The notes: generated from the letters alone by a model not told the origin. A stretch of 18,210 nt of DNA from CAYNFT01 sp964396535 (GCA_964396535.1 CAYNFT010000040.1:1-18210), one strand, 5' to 3'. Shown: positions 7,859 to 15,926, counted from the stretch's first letter. Program-made: numbers and translations.

Positions 7859-7885
7859 TCTACCCTCTAGGGAAAAGAGGGTAGA
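7859..7885 (-). terminator. Intergenic hairpin after the methyltransferase gene, copy 2
   Basis: A perfect 10-bp inverted repeat (TCTACCCTCT / AGAGGGTAGA, 7-nt loop) lies between the methyltransferase stop (7971) and the PP-loop promoter. It could end or stabilise the methyltransferase transcript. No T-tract follows on the minus strand, so the terminator role is an inference. Confidence 0.4.
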
Positions 7886-7970
7886 GATGGAGAACATAAT
7901 TTGGATAGAAAAACTAGAAGGGGCACCCCACCGCAAATCACTAGAACACATCATAACGGGTTACATACTA

Positions 7971-8858
7971 TCACTGCTTGATACCCAACACCCCTATATG
8001 GCTGATTCTCAGGTCATCTTCGCCCTCGTGGGAAATAGATGGATCAATAACAGTAGGTATATCCTTGTCACGGCGACTCCATTCATAGATGAATCGGTAA
8101 TCAAGACCTTTCACATTGTTGAAGAACTCGCGCCACTGGCTTTTCCTAATTCTATTCACCCATTCGCCCCGAGCATTTCTGGAAAAACTCTCTTCAGACT
8201 CAGAATAAAAGGCAAAAGGATGATTTAAGATGTCTCTATGATCTTCTAGGTGGATGCAGTGTATCATTATTCCTCCCCTCCGAAGGTCGCTTGTTAAGTT
8301 TTCCAATAAAGGGGAAATGTCATCAACTGGTACATATTCCAGTACCGAAAGTGAATATACAAGATCCGCAGGGATATTTAGGCGGTTTTTTGCCAAATCG
8401 ATTGGTGCGATATATTCAATACCGATTCTGTTCAGGGTATCAGAAGTCCATCTGTCGATTGAAAGAAGATTGGCCAGTCGAGCCCTAATTTCACTGTGTT
8501 CACAGAAGGGCGATAAAATATCGCGTACCACTGATGGCACAGCCTTGTGAATTGCATCGGACAAAGATTGCGATTGTGCCAGTGGCAATATGTCCGTGGC
8601 GATTACTTTTTTTGCCCCTAGTAAGTGAAATATGACGGCGTGACTCAGCACCCATCCACTACCTATTTCAAGGCAAACTTTGTCTCTCATTGATGGAGAT
8701 CCTGCAGAGTGTAGTATAGCGGCAATTTGAGCAGCAGACAGGTCAATTCGTTTTGATGACCCTGCCAATATTCTTGAGTGGAGACCATTAAAAAATCGTG
8801 ACTGACGCATTCTTGTTTTGATACTTCCGGGAACCATTTGTTTAAAATATGACTTCAT
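7971..8858 (-). CDS. Class I SAM-dependent methyltransferase
   Basis: The 295-residue product has the SAM-binding motif I VCLEIGSGW (61-69), an acidic residue at the end of strand 2 (ATDI, Asp 89), and a later LVYSLSVLEYVPVDDISPLLENLTSDLRRGGIMI stretch typical of Rossmann-fold methyltransferases. Proteins of this type in surface-polysaccharide loci methylate sugars or lipid-linked intermediates; the target cannot be read here. The start at ATG 8858 follows AGAGG about 10 nt upstream. The frame stays open a further ~50 codons upstream without an ATG. This is the only complete copy; a 5'-truncated duplicate lies at 5776-6549. The hairpin at 9035-9062 suggests it is transcribed apart from the genes to its right. 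Confidence 0.85.
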   Translation of the reverse strand: MKSYFKQMVPGSIKTRMRQSRFFNGLHSRILAGSSKRIDLSAAQIAAILHSAGSPSMRDKVCLEIGSGWVLSHAVIFHLLGAKKVIATDILPLAQSQSLSDAIHKAVPSVVRDILSPFCEHSEIRARLANLLSIDRWTSDTLNRIGIEYIAPIDLAKNRLNIPADLVYSLSVLEYVPVDDISPLLENLTSDLRRGGIMIHCIHLEDHRDILNHPFAFYSESEESFSRNARGEWVNRIRKSQWREFFNNVKGLDYRFIYEWSRRDKDIPTVIDPSISHEGEDDLRISHIGVLGIKQ

Positions 8859-9034
8859 GTCTTTTAGACCTCTTTCGCTGCGATATAGTATTGTCTTATT
8901 ATGAGTGATACCAAAAATGGAAGCAACCCAGATCGCGGCACAATACTTGACCTGGCTGAACAGCTGGATACATGGAATAATTATGGCGTCCCGGGGATGG
9001 GCTAATAGCTAAATCTATAGATATAGATATGGGA

Positions 9035-9062
9035 AGGGGGGGGAGATGCGTCTTCCCCCCTT
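9035..9062 (-). terminator. GC-rich hairpin after the acetyltransferase gene
   Basis: A9035-A9046 pairs with T9051-T9062 as a 12-bp stem with two G-T wobbles around a TGCG loop, a UNCG-type tetraloop in RNA. It begins 18 bp after the stop of the gene at 9081 and could end the long minus-strand operon. The T-tract after the stem is weak, so it may rather be an mRNA 3'-end stabiliser. Confidence 0.5.
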
Positions 9063-9080
9063 AATGTTAAGCTACTGTAT

Positions 9081-9767
9081 TTACTTCCCAGCCTCTTCTC
9101 CTGCCTTACCTTGGTTCATAAATAAATTCGTAAGATGCATTCTAAGCATTCTCTTATTCTCTCTAGAAGGCCACCACACATGACCATCCTCTTCAATGTG
9201 CAAATCAGGGGGCTTCTGTTCCTTCCATCTGGCGAGGCTATTTTCTTCGTATTTAGACATAGAACTGATAACTCTGGCCGGTACACCCATGACAATACTA
9301 TTTGGGGGCACATCTGAGATAACCACGGAACCTGCTCCGACTATTGAACTCCTACCGATGTGAATATTCGGAAGTAAATGGGCATCTCTTCCTATCATAC
9401 AATCATCCTCTATGGTAATAGTACCGAAGACGCGGATGTCAGGGATTCTATCTTGAAAAACCCAACCACCTCCATCATGAGTATGGAAAGTGACGCCGAC
9501 CGATATATACACGCGATTACCAATGGTCACCAAATAAGGCTCAGCCCCAAGTGAGTTAACATAAATATCACAATGTTCACCAATCCGCGCGCCCTGTTTT
9601 CGGAAATACACAGCAATGGTCCTACTAGTATATCCAGCCCTTGCAATTGCCGATTTGGTTGCATATAGCGTATCAATAGAAAAAGAGATTAGCCGTAGTA
9701 TAAACGATGTTTCCCATTCTTTTTTCCGATAATAGGATCTAAGGCTTCTAAATATCGTCTTGATCAT
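9081..9767 (-). CDS. Hexapeptide-repeat (left-handed beta-helix) O-acetyltransferase
   Basis: The 228-residue product has hexapeptide-repeat segments: GARIGEHCDIYVN, VTIGNRVYISVGVTFHTHDGG, then FGTITIEDDCMIGRDAHLLPNIHIGRSSIVGAGSVV, and ends the fold with VPPNSIVMGVPARVI. This is the WbbJ/maltose acetyltransferase-like class, which transfers acetyl groups from acetyl-CoA to sugars in the cytoplasm. I choose ATG 9767 rather than the in-frame GTG at 9776, because GGGGGGTG lies 6 nt before that ATG and overlaps the GTG. It is the last gene before the 9035-9062 hairpin, 138 bp after the lipoprotein gene. Role: acetylation of a sugar in the surface glycan (inference). Confidence 0.85.
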   Translation of the reverse strand: MIKTIFRSLRSYYRKKEWETSFILRLISFSIDTLYATKSAIARAGYTSRTIAVYFRKQGARIGEHCDIYVNSLGAEPYLVTIGNRVYISVGVTFHTHDGGGWVFQDRIPDIRVFGTITIEDDCMIGRDAHLLPNIHIGRSSIVGAGSVVISDVPPNSIVMGVPARVISSMSKYEENSLARWKEQKPPDLHIEEDGHVWWPSRENKRMLRMHLTNLFMNQGKAGEEAGK

Positions 9768-9905
9768 AAAGATCACCCCCCACTATCTTCACCACTCTTA
9801 CCCTTTTCTGCTCATTCCGCTTGTAATTCTCCGTCTCATAGTAGCTCAATCATGGCACTGGCAAGTGCCTCTAGAGTAAAAGACAATGCCAGCCCTTCTT
9901 ACTCT

Positions 9906-11390
9906 TTAGTATAGACCATCCCAACCAACTATCCGAGCCATCATCCACCAGAACGCTCCTCCTTTTAAGTTGCAATTCAAAGCTTGGGAATGTGCGCAAG
10001 AACATGACCAGCACAGGTCGGAGCCAGGATTTTCGGCGCACCATTCTTGAGCCCAATTGCCGCCATTATAATCACAATTATCATTTGCATTAAGGTCGAG
10101 GAAATAATTACCATCCGGATCGTAGCTCTCAATATCTGCAAAGTCAAAAAGAATTTTGTTATTTTCGATACAATAACTCCTAATCTGATTATTCCGGACG
10201 TTTAAACTACCTGACTCTCCAGTACCGTCCAGATGCCCTGTCATGTAAATAAATACAACGTCAGGATAATCAATTTCGAGCTGATTCATGGCATTCAGAT
10301 AGGTATCGATTCCTTCTTTTGTATTATCTGAAACACCCCCGCACCACGACCAAATCACAACATTCCTGTCATTATCAGGTTGGTTCAATTGGCTCCTAGT
10401 CGAATTCATCCAAGTGAGACTGCCTTTATGTCCGAGATCGGACTGAACTTCTTGATAGGAAAGAGCTCCACCTGAACCCGTTTTATTAAAATCATAAGGA
10501 CTACCATAATGTGATTTAAGATTATTCATACCTGTAGTTATTTGACTACCGTGAGAGGTATGACCATACCAAACCCTGAAATTTAACTTCGCCTGCTCAA
10601 TCCATTGAGAAGGAATCTGGGTGATATCGGTGCGTTGATGGTCGATAATTATGGCGCCTAAATATTGCTCTACTTCAGCAGGATTAACCGTAATGGTGAT
10701 ATCCTCTGAGTCGGTTAGCTGACCATCAGACACCTCGAAACGGACGTGATAATCTCCTTTCTCTTCAGGCGCCCAAGAGAATGTTCTAGTATCTTGGTCA
10801 AAGTCAGCTCCTTCCGGCAGATTTTTCACAGAAAATGTTAATGTGTCCCCATCCCAATCATTAGCTGAGATAGTGAACTCAAGATGCTGCCCCTCGAGGA
10901 CTGACATATTACCAATGGCATCAAGCTCAGGGGGATTATTAACATACGGGTCTACGATAGTTATGGTACAAGGGTCACCTTCCGTGACTGTAAAAGGGGC
11001 TGCTGTTTTTTCAGGCGCTTTGATAAAAATTACAGCCTTCCCTTTCCTATCGCCTTTAATCTTTACACTAGCTTTATGCTCAAGTTCCTCTTCCGATGTC
11101 CATTCGATAGGACTATTGTCTATTGAGATTGATTCATCATCAACATTCTTAAATGATACCACTCCACCATCTATACTTGAATAGTCCCAGGTATAACCAT
11201 CTATCATATCCCTTGAGACTCCACTAACAGTGACCGCTAGCTCTGTTGGGTCTCCGTTAACTTCTATTATTAAATCATTACAGCTATAGTTAATCCTGCA
11301 AGATTCCTCGGTTCCAGAAGTACAAGCAGTCAAAGTTAGGGTTAGTATAATCAGGCAGCTTGTGATCATCCGGATAGCTTTATTAGGCAT
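9906..11390 (-). CDS. Lipoprotein with Ig-like domain and GHTSHG domain
   Basis: The 494-residue product begins with a lipoprotein signal peptide (hydrophobic about 9-22, lipobox LTAC with Cys 23). Residues about 30-145 are an unrecognised beta-rich segment. Residues about 150-238 are a cadherin/Ig-like domain (NNPPELDAIGNMSVLEG, then DGDTLTFSVKNLPEGADFD and FSWAPEEKGDYHVRFEVSDG). Residues about 245-493 are a homologue of the domain in 811-2223: AIIIDHQRTDITQIP, GHTSHG (276-281), VVIWSWC (344-350), DIESYDPDGNYF (419-430), CSCAHSQALNCNLKG (463-477) and ARIVGWDG at the end. It is probably lipid-anchored outside the membrane. A hydrolase-like (SGNH-type) role is possible but not shown. It follows the 11430-12263 gene by 39 bp. 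Confidence 0.85.
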   Translation of the reverse strand: MPNKAIRMITSCLIILTLTLTACTSGTEESCRINYSCNDLIIEVNGDPTELAVTVSGVSRDMIDGYTWDYSSIDGGVVSFKNVDDESISIDNSPIEWTSEEELEHKASVKIKGDRKGKAVIFIKAPEKTAAPFTVTEGDPCTITIVDPYVNNPPELDAIGNMSVLEGQHLEFTISANDWDGDTLTFSVKNLPEGADFDQDTRTFSWAPEEKGDYHVRFEVSDGQLTDSEDITITVNPAEVEQYLGAIIIDHQRTDITQIPSQWIEQAKLNFRVWYGHTSHGSQITTGMNNLKSHYGSPYDFNKTGSGGALSYQEVQSDLGHKGSLTWMNSTRSQLNQPDNDRNVVIWSWCGGVSDNTKEGIDTYLNAMNQLEIDYPDVVFIYMTGHLDGTGESGSLNVRNNQIRSYCIENNKILFDFADIESYDPDGNYFLDLNANDNCDYNGGNWAQEWCAENPGSDLCWSCSCAHSQALNCNLKGGAFWWMMARIVGWDGLY

Positions 11391-11429
11391 TTTTTAAATA
11401 TCCGACCCCTTTATAAGACTACATTTATG

Positions 11430-12263
11430 CTAGCGGCCAGTGAGCCAACTATGATAGTAATGTACAGGCATGTTCCCATCCAATGGATACCACTTATGCG
11501 AAATCAAATGGTTTATTCCGTTGGTGGCATTGTACTTGTCAAACCAAGCAGGCACACCCGAATCTGGATATTTGTAAACATTGAGACCTGTGGAGTGATG
11601 CAGAAAGACCGTTTTTACTTTTTGTATGACTTTACTGCTGCCATAAAAATTTGCCACCGAATCAACTATGAATTGAGCAAACTGAGGGCCAGCCTGGTTG
11701 TTGGCCAACTTGTTCGGATGCGAGTCAGGATTACTATGACTCAGCTCATAATCGTACCGAAGGAAGTTGGTGTCCGGGTCCATAACTAAACCCCTTAAGT
11801 CCCACACATAGATATTGCGGTTGGACCCCCCCTCGGTAAGAAAATACCCCTTCAACCAGTTTGAAAATTCTGTGGCCCTAGCCGCATTTGCACCTTTGTC
11901 TCCCTCTGACGGCTCAAAGAGCCTGTGTCTTGGAGGCAGGGTCCAGATGATGAATAGTGTATCCGGATTCTCATTAAACTTATCTCTGAGTAGTCGATAA
12001 ATCTCCTTGTAATTTTCCAGGCTCTGTCTGGGAGAGGATGGATCAACTCTCCCAACATCCTCCAGGACATCGCTCGCCGGAAAACAATGCTTCATTATCA
12101 CTACATCGTATTTCGCGACGAGGTCCGCGAACTGCACTTCCTGCCTCAGCCCTAACCTACGAGTGACAATTCCGATAGGTTGTATCCATGACGTGTGTCT
12201 GATGGCACTCCCCACCAATCGCCTCGCCAGCGGCACACGAATCAACGCAGTCATATCAATCAC
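11430..12263 (-). CDS. SGNH-hydrolase-like protein with rearranged motif order
   Basis: The 277-residue product has YDVVIMKHCFPASDVLED (52-69), DTLFIIWTLPPRHRL (101-115), ATEFSNWLKGYFLTE (130-144) and SNPDSHPN (177-184), matching SGNH/GDSL-like hydrolases as I know them. The block that normally opens such proteins, KTVFLHHSTGLNVY, is instead at 217-230, near the C-terminus, and the protein ends shortly after. No signal peptide is visible, although relatives are usually secreted. GTG 12263 overlaps the stop of the preceding gene by 8 nt; ATG 12254 lies 1 nt after that stop and is an equally likely start. Either start fits translational coupling. It could be a true circular permutant or the remnant of a tandem duplication that lost both ends, in which case activity is doubtful. 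Confidence 0.7.
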   Translation of the reverse strand: MIDMTALIRVPLARRLVGSAIRHTSWIQPIGIVTRRLGLRQEVQFADLVAKYDVVIMKHCFPASDVLEDVGRVDPSSPRQSLENYKEIYRLLRDKFNENPDTLFIIWTLPPRHRLFEPSEGDKGANAARATEFSNWLKGYFLTEGGSNRNIYVWDLRGLVMDPDTNFLRYDYELSHSNPDSHPNKLANNQAGPQFAQFIVDSVANFYGSSKVIQKVKTVFLHHSTGLNVYKYPDSGVPAWFDKYNATNGINHLISHKWYPLDGNMPVHYYHSWLTGR

Positions 12264-13311
12264 CGAAGGAATCCTCTGTTACTGCCAGTTTTTCCCTGAC
12301 CATGGCAACAATATTAGGGTCCTCCTGCTGATTAAGCCTTTCCAAAGCGGTGCTACGGTCAAGATATCCTTCTCGAACCAGATTCGCCATTTCGAGTGCG
12401 TAGGGATGAAAGCCCAATCGTTGCTTGTGTACCACGTTGCCAAAGGAATTGAGAAGGCAATTAGTGGAATTTGCGTCAACGTCCTCAGGTGGTTTCCATC
12501 CAAGACGTGATATGTTCTGATAGACCGCTTCTTCATTGTAGTCAAGAAAAGCCAGTGGATGTACGTAATACGGAAAACGATAAGAACCTTCAAAATGTTT
12601 GTCCTCGAGAAAATACGGTCTTATCTCACTGCCAGCAATCTGATACAGGGGATCATAGAGTGATTTCTGCATTATTTTCACCATGCTGGGGTTGTTCTTA
12701 ATGATGGATGATGTGACGGGCGCCTGACCGGGAGACCAGCCGTAAGCAACAAAGGGAATATCCTTTTCAAGAGCAATACGCAGTGTACTATATTTTACTA
12801 TTCCCATACAGGAGGTGCAGATAGCGCTTGCCCTTTCCAGTGCCTTGGGTGGGTAAACGTCGTTCTTAGCACAATGGCGAAAGATTTTCGCCAGCATACT
12901 AAAACGGGGCTTTAAGAAAATATGGTCTACCCCTAATTTCTCCGCAACGGTCCGAATGTTCTCGAAGGTCTGATTCGGCAGAAATCCGTTGTCAAGAGTC
13001 ACGGCAAGAACATTCAATTCGTATTCTTCCTTAAGGATGGTTAGCGTCTGCGTGCTGTCCTTGCCTCCGCTGTAACACATAAGCACATCATATGTGCCAC
13101 TTCCTTTGTATTCCTTGATCAATGCCTCGAACTTTTCCCTGTATTCCGCCTTTCTCGTCTGCACACTCTCAGTACCTTTAAAGTCCAGGCATAGATTGCA
13201 CACCCCTTCCTCATTAAATTGAATTCCAGGGAACGTCTCCGGTAGAGCGCATTTAGCACAAACTTTTAATGCTGACATTGCTTTATCACGTGTCAACTTA
13301 CCTCTCCTCAT
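12256..13311 (-). CDS. PP-loop N-acetyl-sugar amidotransferase (WbpG/PseA-like)
   Basis: The 351-residue product has two CxxC pairs (Cys 18/21 and 38/41; VCAKCALPETFPGI and GVCNLC) that form a probable zinc ribbon, followed by the ATP loop YSGGKDST (80-87) and an ICTSCMG motif (Cys 165/168). This is the layout of the WbpG/PseA-type amidotransferases, which convert an acetamido group on a sugar to an amidino group using ammonia from a partner glutaminase. No glutaminase partner is in the window. The start is uncertain: ATG 13311 has no ribosome binding site and its first codons are themselves AGGAGAGG, which would better serve TTG 13296; ATG 13278 (MSALKVCAKC) also fits the family. It lies 51 bp after the NAD synthase gene. 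Confidence 0.82.
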   Translation of the reverse strand: MRRGKLTRDKAMSALKVCAKCALPETFPGIQFNEEGVCNLCLDFKGTESVQTRKAEYREKFEALIKEYKGSGTYDVLMCYSGGKDSTQTLTILKEEYELNVLAVTLDNGFLPNQTFENIRTVAEKLGVDHIFLKPRFSMLAKIFRHCAKNDVYPPKALERASAICTSCMGIVKYSTLRIALEKDIPFVAYGWSPGQAPVTSSIIKNNPSMVKIMQKSLYDPLYQIAGSEIRPYFLEDKHFEGSYRFPYYVHPLAFLDYNEEAVYQNISRLGWKPPEDVDANSTNCLLNSFGNVVHKQRLGFHPYALEMANLVREGYLDRSTALERLNQQEDPNIVAMVREKLAVTEDSFGD

Positions 13312-13362
13312 TTAGATTGATGCCTAGCCAATATTTACGATTGTCATGCCTTCTCGAACTCA

Positions 13363-14325
13363 TTAAACCAGCCTCGGAGGGAGTATATGCAGGTGTTGTG
13401 TCGCATTATGCTTGGAAGTAAAATCTCTAAAAGCCCTTTTGACCTGTTCTTCCGTTAGAGCCATGGCTTGACACACTTCTGCAATAGGAACCTTATTTTC
13501 CCAGGCATAAAGTAGTAGGTCGAGTGTATCATAGGCAATACGAAAATACATTTCCTCGTCAGTTACCACAAAGCTAAAGGTATCCGGGCTCGGGGTTCTC
13601 TTTATTATCTCCTTTATTACCCCCAGATAGTCAGCGAGCTGGTAGACCTGCGTTTTATACAGGTGAGCAAGCGGCTCAATATCAACACCGCCATCGCCGT
13701 ACTTTACAAAGAATCCCTGGACGTCTTCACTCCGGTTGGTGGTGCCGCAGACAAGATAATTGTTCATCTCGGCATAATAGTAGAGGTGCATCATCCTGGT
13801 TCTCTGCTTGGTATCTGTAGCTGCGACGATACTGCGCATACTCCGGGTATCAAGTCTGGCAGACTTGACGTTGCCTTTGCTGTCCTCAATTTTCAGCGTA
13901 AAAACGTTAAAAGCATCTCTGGCTAGCAAATCAGCGGGTAGGGTAATCTTCGATTTATACTGGTCGTTGTATTCAGGGAAAATTGCTTTTATAACCTCAT
14001 CCCGCTTTTTATAGGTTTCAAACCCCTCAAGAGTAGGCGTTATATCAATGGTTATGGTGTTTACCCCTAACTTTTTAGCGTGCATTGACGCGTATTCCGC
14101 CGAAACCGGGTTTGATTCCTTCTCTGGTAGTATTAAAGCTAATACCTTATCCTTTCCGAGGGCTCTCACGCACAGCTCGGCAGAAAGTGCGGAATCAATC
14201 CCACCGCTGATTCCTATCACGGCACCATCGCGTTTCATTTCGGCAGCTTGTTTTTTAATGAAGGCACAAAGCCGGTCTGCTTCAGCTTTAGAATCAATTT
14301 TAAGGATATCTTTATGGAAAACCAC
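13363..14325 (-). CDS. Ammonia-dependent NAD(+) synthase-like protein
   Basis: The 320-residue product has the PP-loop IGISGGIDSALSAEL (37-51), then CGTTNRSEDVQGFFVKYGDGGVDIEPLAHLYKTQVYQLADYLGV and RTPSPDTFSF, all hallmarks of NadE, which amidates deamido-NAD with ATP and ammonia. There is no glutaminase domain. The C-terminal sequence LLLYAWENKVPIAEVCQAMALTEEQVKRAFRDF is characteristic of a NadE subfamily I associate with polysaccharide clusters, so it may act on another substrate or supply NAD locally. GTG 14325 is chosen because a perfect AGGAGG lies 5 nt upstream, overlapping the TAG stop of the ligase gene. Confidence 0.88.
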   Translation of the reverse strand: MVFHKDILKIDSKAEADRLCAFIKKQAAEMKRDGAVIGISGGIDSALSAELCVRALGKDKVLALILPEKESNPVSAEYASMHAKKLGVNTITIDITPTLEGFETYKKRDEVIKAIFPEYNDQYKSKITLPADLLARDAFNVFTLKIEDSKGNVKSARLDTRSMRSIVAATDTKQRTRMMHLYYYAEMNNYLVCGTTNRSEDVQGFFVKYGDGGVDIEPLAHLYKTQVYQLADYLGVIKEIIKRTPSPDTFSFVVTDEEMYFRIAYDTLDLLLYAWENKVPIAEVCQAMALTEEQVKRAFRDFTSKHNATQHLHILPPRLV

Positions 14326-14330
14326 GTTCT

Positions 14331-14336
14331 CCTCCT
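14331..14336 (-). promoter_or_regulatory. Ribosome binding site fixing the GTG start of the NAD synthase gene
   Basis: AGGAGG (14336-14331) is followed by 5 nt and then GTG 14325-14323. Its first two bases belong to the TAG stop codon of the upstream ligase gene, so the two genes are probably translationally coupled. Confidence 0.8.
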
Positions 14337-15897
14337 AGTAGCCGATCTTTTGTAAATCTCGCTTTTGGATTTTACCGGTAACAGTCTTTGGTAGTGCTCC
14401 ACAAAGAATCACACTTTTAGGTACCGCAAAGTCTTCCAAACGTTCAGAACAGAACCTAAGGATGTCTTCCTCATTAGCCTCAGAAGTATCGGTCAAATGT
14501 ACGAAAGCCTTTATGGCCTTACCCAGGATTTCGTCCTCTACCCCGATAACCGCGGCTTCAATAACATCTTCCTTTTCACACAAAACGTTTTCTACCTCTT
14601 TGGGACTTACCATGTGCCCGGCAGTCTTTATGATGTCGTCTCTGCGACCCAGGAAATAAAGATAACCTTCCTCATCCTTCTCGAAAAGGTCACCAGTATA
14701 CAGAACCTTCTCATTGGGATAGAGCCCTGGACGCAGGGCCCTTGCAGTTTCCTCAGGAAGGTTCCAGTAGCCCTTCATTACATTTGACCCTCTCACCACG
14801 AGCTCACCAGATTTTCTCGCCTCTGTTATCTCTTTACCCTTCTCATCAACGATGTAGACCTCCGTGTTGGGCATTGCCTTCCCGACAGAGCCGGACCTTT
14901 TATCTAACTCTTCAGGAGGAAGGTAAGAGACTCTCTTACATTCGGTCAAACCATACATAGAGTATATTTTGACTCTTGGGAAAATCTCCGCCAACTGTGC
15001 GATGTGCTTCGGTGGCAGTGCTTGACCGGTACTAGTAATGTACCTCAGGCTGGAAAAATCATGCTTGTCGAGGTTCTTAAGTCTCACAAGAATCGCCGCA
15101 ATTGTTGGTACAATCGGCCAACCAGTAACCTTTTCCTTAACAACTAAGTTGATAACTTGCTGGGGGTAGACAAACGCTTTCTCCAAAATTACTGTTCCGC
15201 TGAACTTAAAGGCCATGAGGACCTGATATAAGCCGTAGTCAAATGCTAAGGGCAGGGTATCAATTATGATATCGTCGCTGGTATTCTCCAAGTATTGAGT
15301 AATAGAGTTGGCGGCTGATACCATATTACGGTGTGTTAACATCACTCCTTTGGGATTGCCACTTGAACCCGAGGTGTATATAAGACTTGCTAAATCAATA
15401 TCGATGCAAGATGGTATCACACGGACAGAAGAGTATTTCTCCAGTATTGTCTTATAGGATAATACTCTGGAGCCTATACCCAGCGCATTTATTGTAGAAA
15501 TCTTTTCGTAATCAGTAATGATTATCAACTTCAGACTTGGCGAATGCGATATAACTTCAGGTAAGTGTACAAGATGCTTTGTATCGGTTATCAGGACTCG
15601 CGCCTCGCAGTCCCTCAGTACGTACTCCAATTTTCCTGCCTTGACCTGGGGGTCTACTATCACAAGGATACCTCCGGCCTTCAGGATGCCGAAGAGAGAG
15701 ACCACTGATTCAACGGAGTTGTCAAGATGTACAATCGCCCTGTCCTGCCTCCGAAATCCTTCTTCGAGCAGGGCGTTGCCAAGAGAATTGGCAGCATTGT
15801 CAATCTCAATGAAGGTGACCCTTTTGTTTCCACAGATTAATGCCACCTTGTCGGGATACAGTTCGGTGCTTTTTCCCAAAAATTCATTGATTAACAT
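14335..15897 (-). CDS. AMP-forming acyl ligase (acyl-CoA/ACP ligase, NRPS adenylation-like)
   Basis: The 520-residue product shows the ANL-superfamily motifs in order: LIYTSGSSGNPKGVMLTHRN (phosphate loop), SMYGLTECKRVSYLPPEEL (A5), YTGDLFEKDEEGYLYFLGRRDDIIKTAGHMVSPKEVE (A7-A8 hinge) and LPKTVTGKIQKRDL with the late catalytic Lys (A10). It should activate an acid as its AMP ester and load it onto CoA or a carrier protein; the carrier protein encoded just upstream (15927-16184) is the likely acceptor. The A5 region resembles the acyl-CoA ligase of exosortase-A loci. Substrate cannot be read from sequence. ATG 15897 has GGAG 8 nt upstream. Gaps are 29 bp to the carrier gene and 9 bp to the NAD synthase gene. 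Confidence 0.9.
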   Translation of the reverse strand: MLINEFLGKSTELYPDKVALICGNKRVTFIEIDNAANSLGNALLEEGFRRQDRAIVHLDNSVESVVSLFGILKAGGILVIVDPQVKAGKLEYVLRDCEARVLITDTKHLVHLPEVISHSPSLKLIIITDYEKISTINALGIGSRVLSYKTILEKYSSVRVIPSCIDIDLASLIYTSGSSGNPKGVMLTHRNMVSAANSITQYLENTSDDIIIDTLPLAFDYGLYQVLMAFKFSGTVILEKAFVYPQQVINLVVKEKVTGWPIVPTIAAILVRLKNLDKHDFSSLRYITSTGQALPPKHIAQLAEIFPRVKIYSMYGLTECKRVSYLPPEELDKRSGSVGKAMPNTEVYIVDEKGKEITEARKSGELVVRGSNVMKGYWNLPEETARALRPGLYPNEKVLYTGDLFEKDEEGYLYFLGRRDDIIKTAGHMVSPKEVENVLCEKEDVIEAAVIGVEDEILGKAIKAFVHLTDTSEANEEDILRFCSERLEDFAVPKSVILCGALPKTVTGKIQKRDLQKIGY

Positions 15898-15926
15898 AAT
15901 GGATGCTCCGGATAATAAGCTAGAGG

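Larger units (their letters stand above)
6542..8736. repeat. Tandem direct repeat, copy 2 (2,195 bp)
   Basis: This is the second copy of the unit at 4347-6541. It is followed by a third occurrence of the border sequence GACAGGTCAA (8737-8746), after which the sequence continues into the unique 5' end of the methyltransferase gene. The 10-bp border occurs at 4347, 6542 and 8737, as expected if duplication arose by recombination between two short direct repeats. Confidence 0.95.

Noticed and set aside
7766..7954. 63-codon N-terminal extension of the PP-loop gene
   Set aside because: The stretch contains a perfect hairpin and a good promoter, reads as unlikely protein (many Ser/Thr/Leu, no family resemblance), and ATG 7765 gives a sensible N-terminus.
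8948..8961. TTGACCTG near 8948 as another copy of the IS terminus
   Set aside because: Only eight bases match, and the following GCTGAAC does not continue as GTCCCC, so this is probably chance.
9854..9869. GGCACT/AGTGCC hairpin between the lipoprotein and acetyltransferase genes
   Set aside because: The stem has only 6 bp, and no T-tract follows on the minus strand, so I could not support a terminator.
10843..11184. Plus-strand open frame of 113 codons inside the lipoprotein gene
   Set aside because: It is antisense to a protein with a clear lipobox and Ig-like domain and shows no motif of its own.
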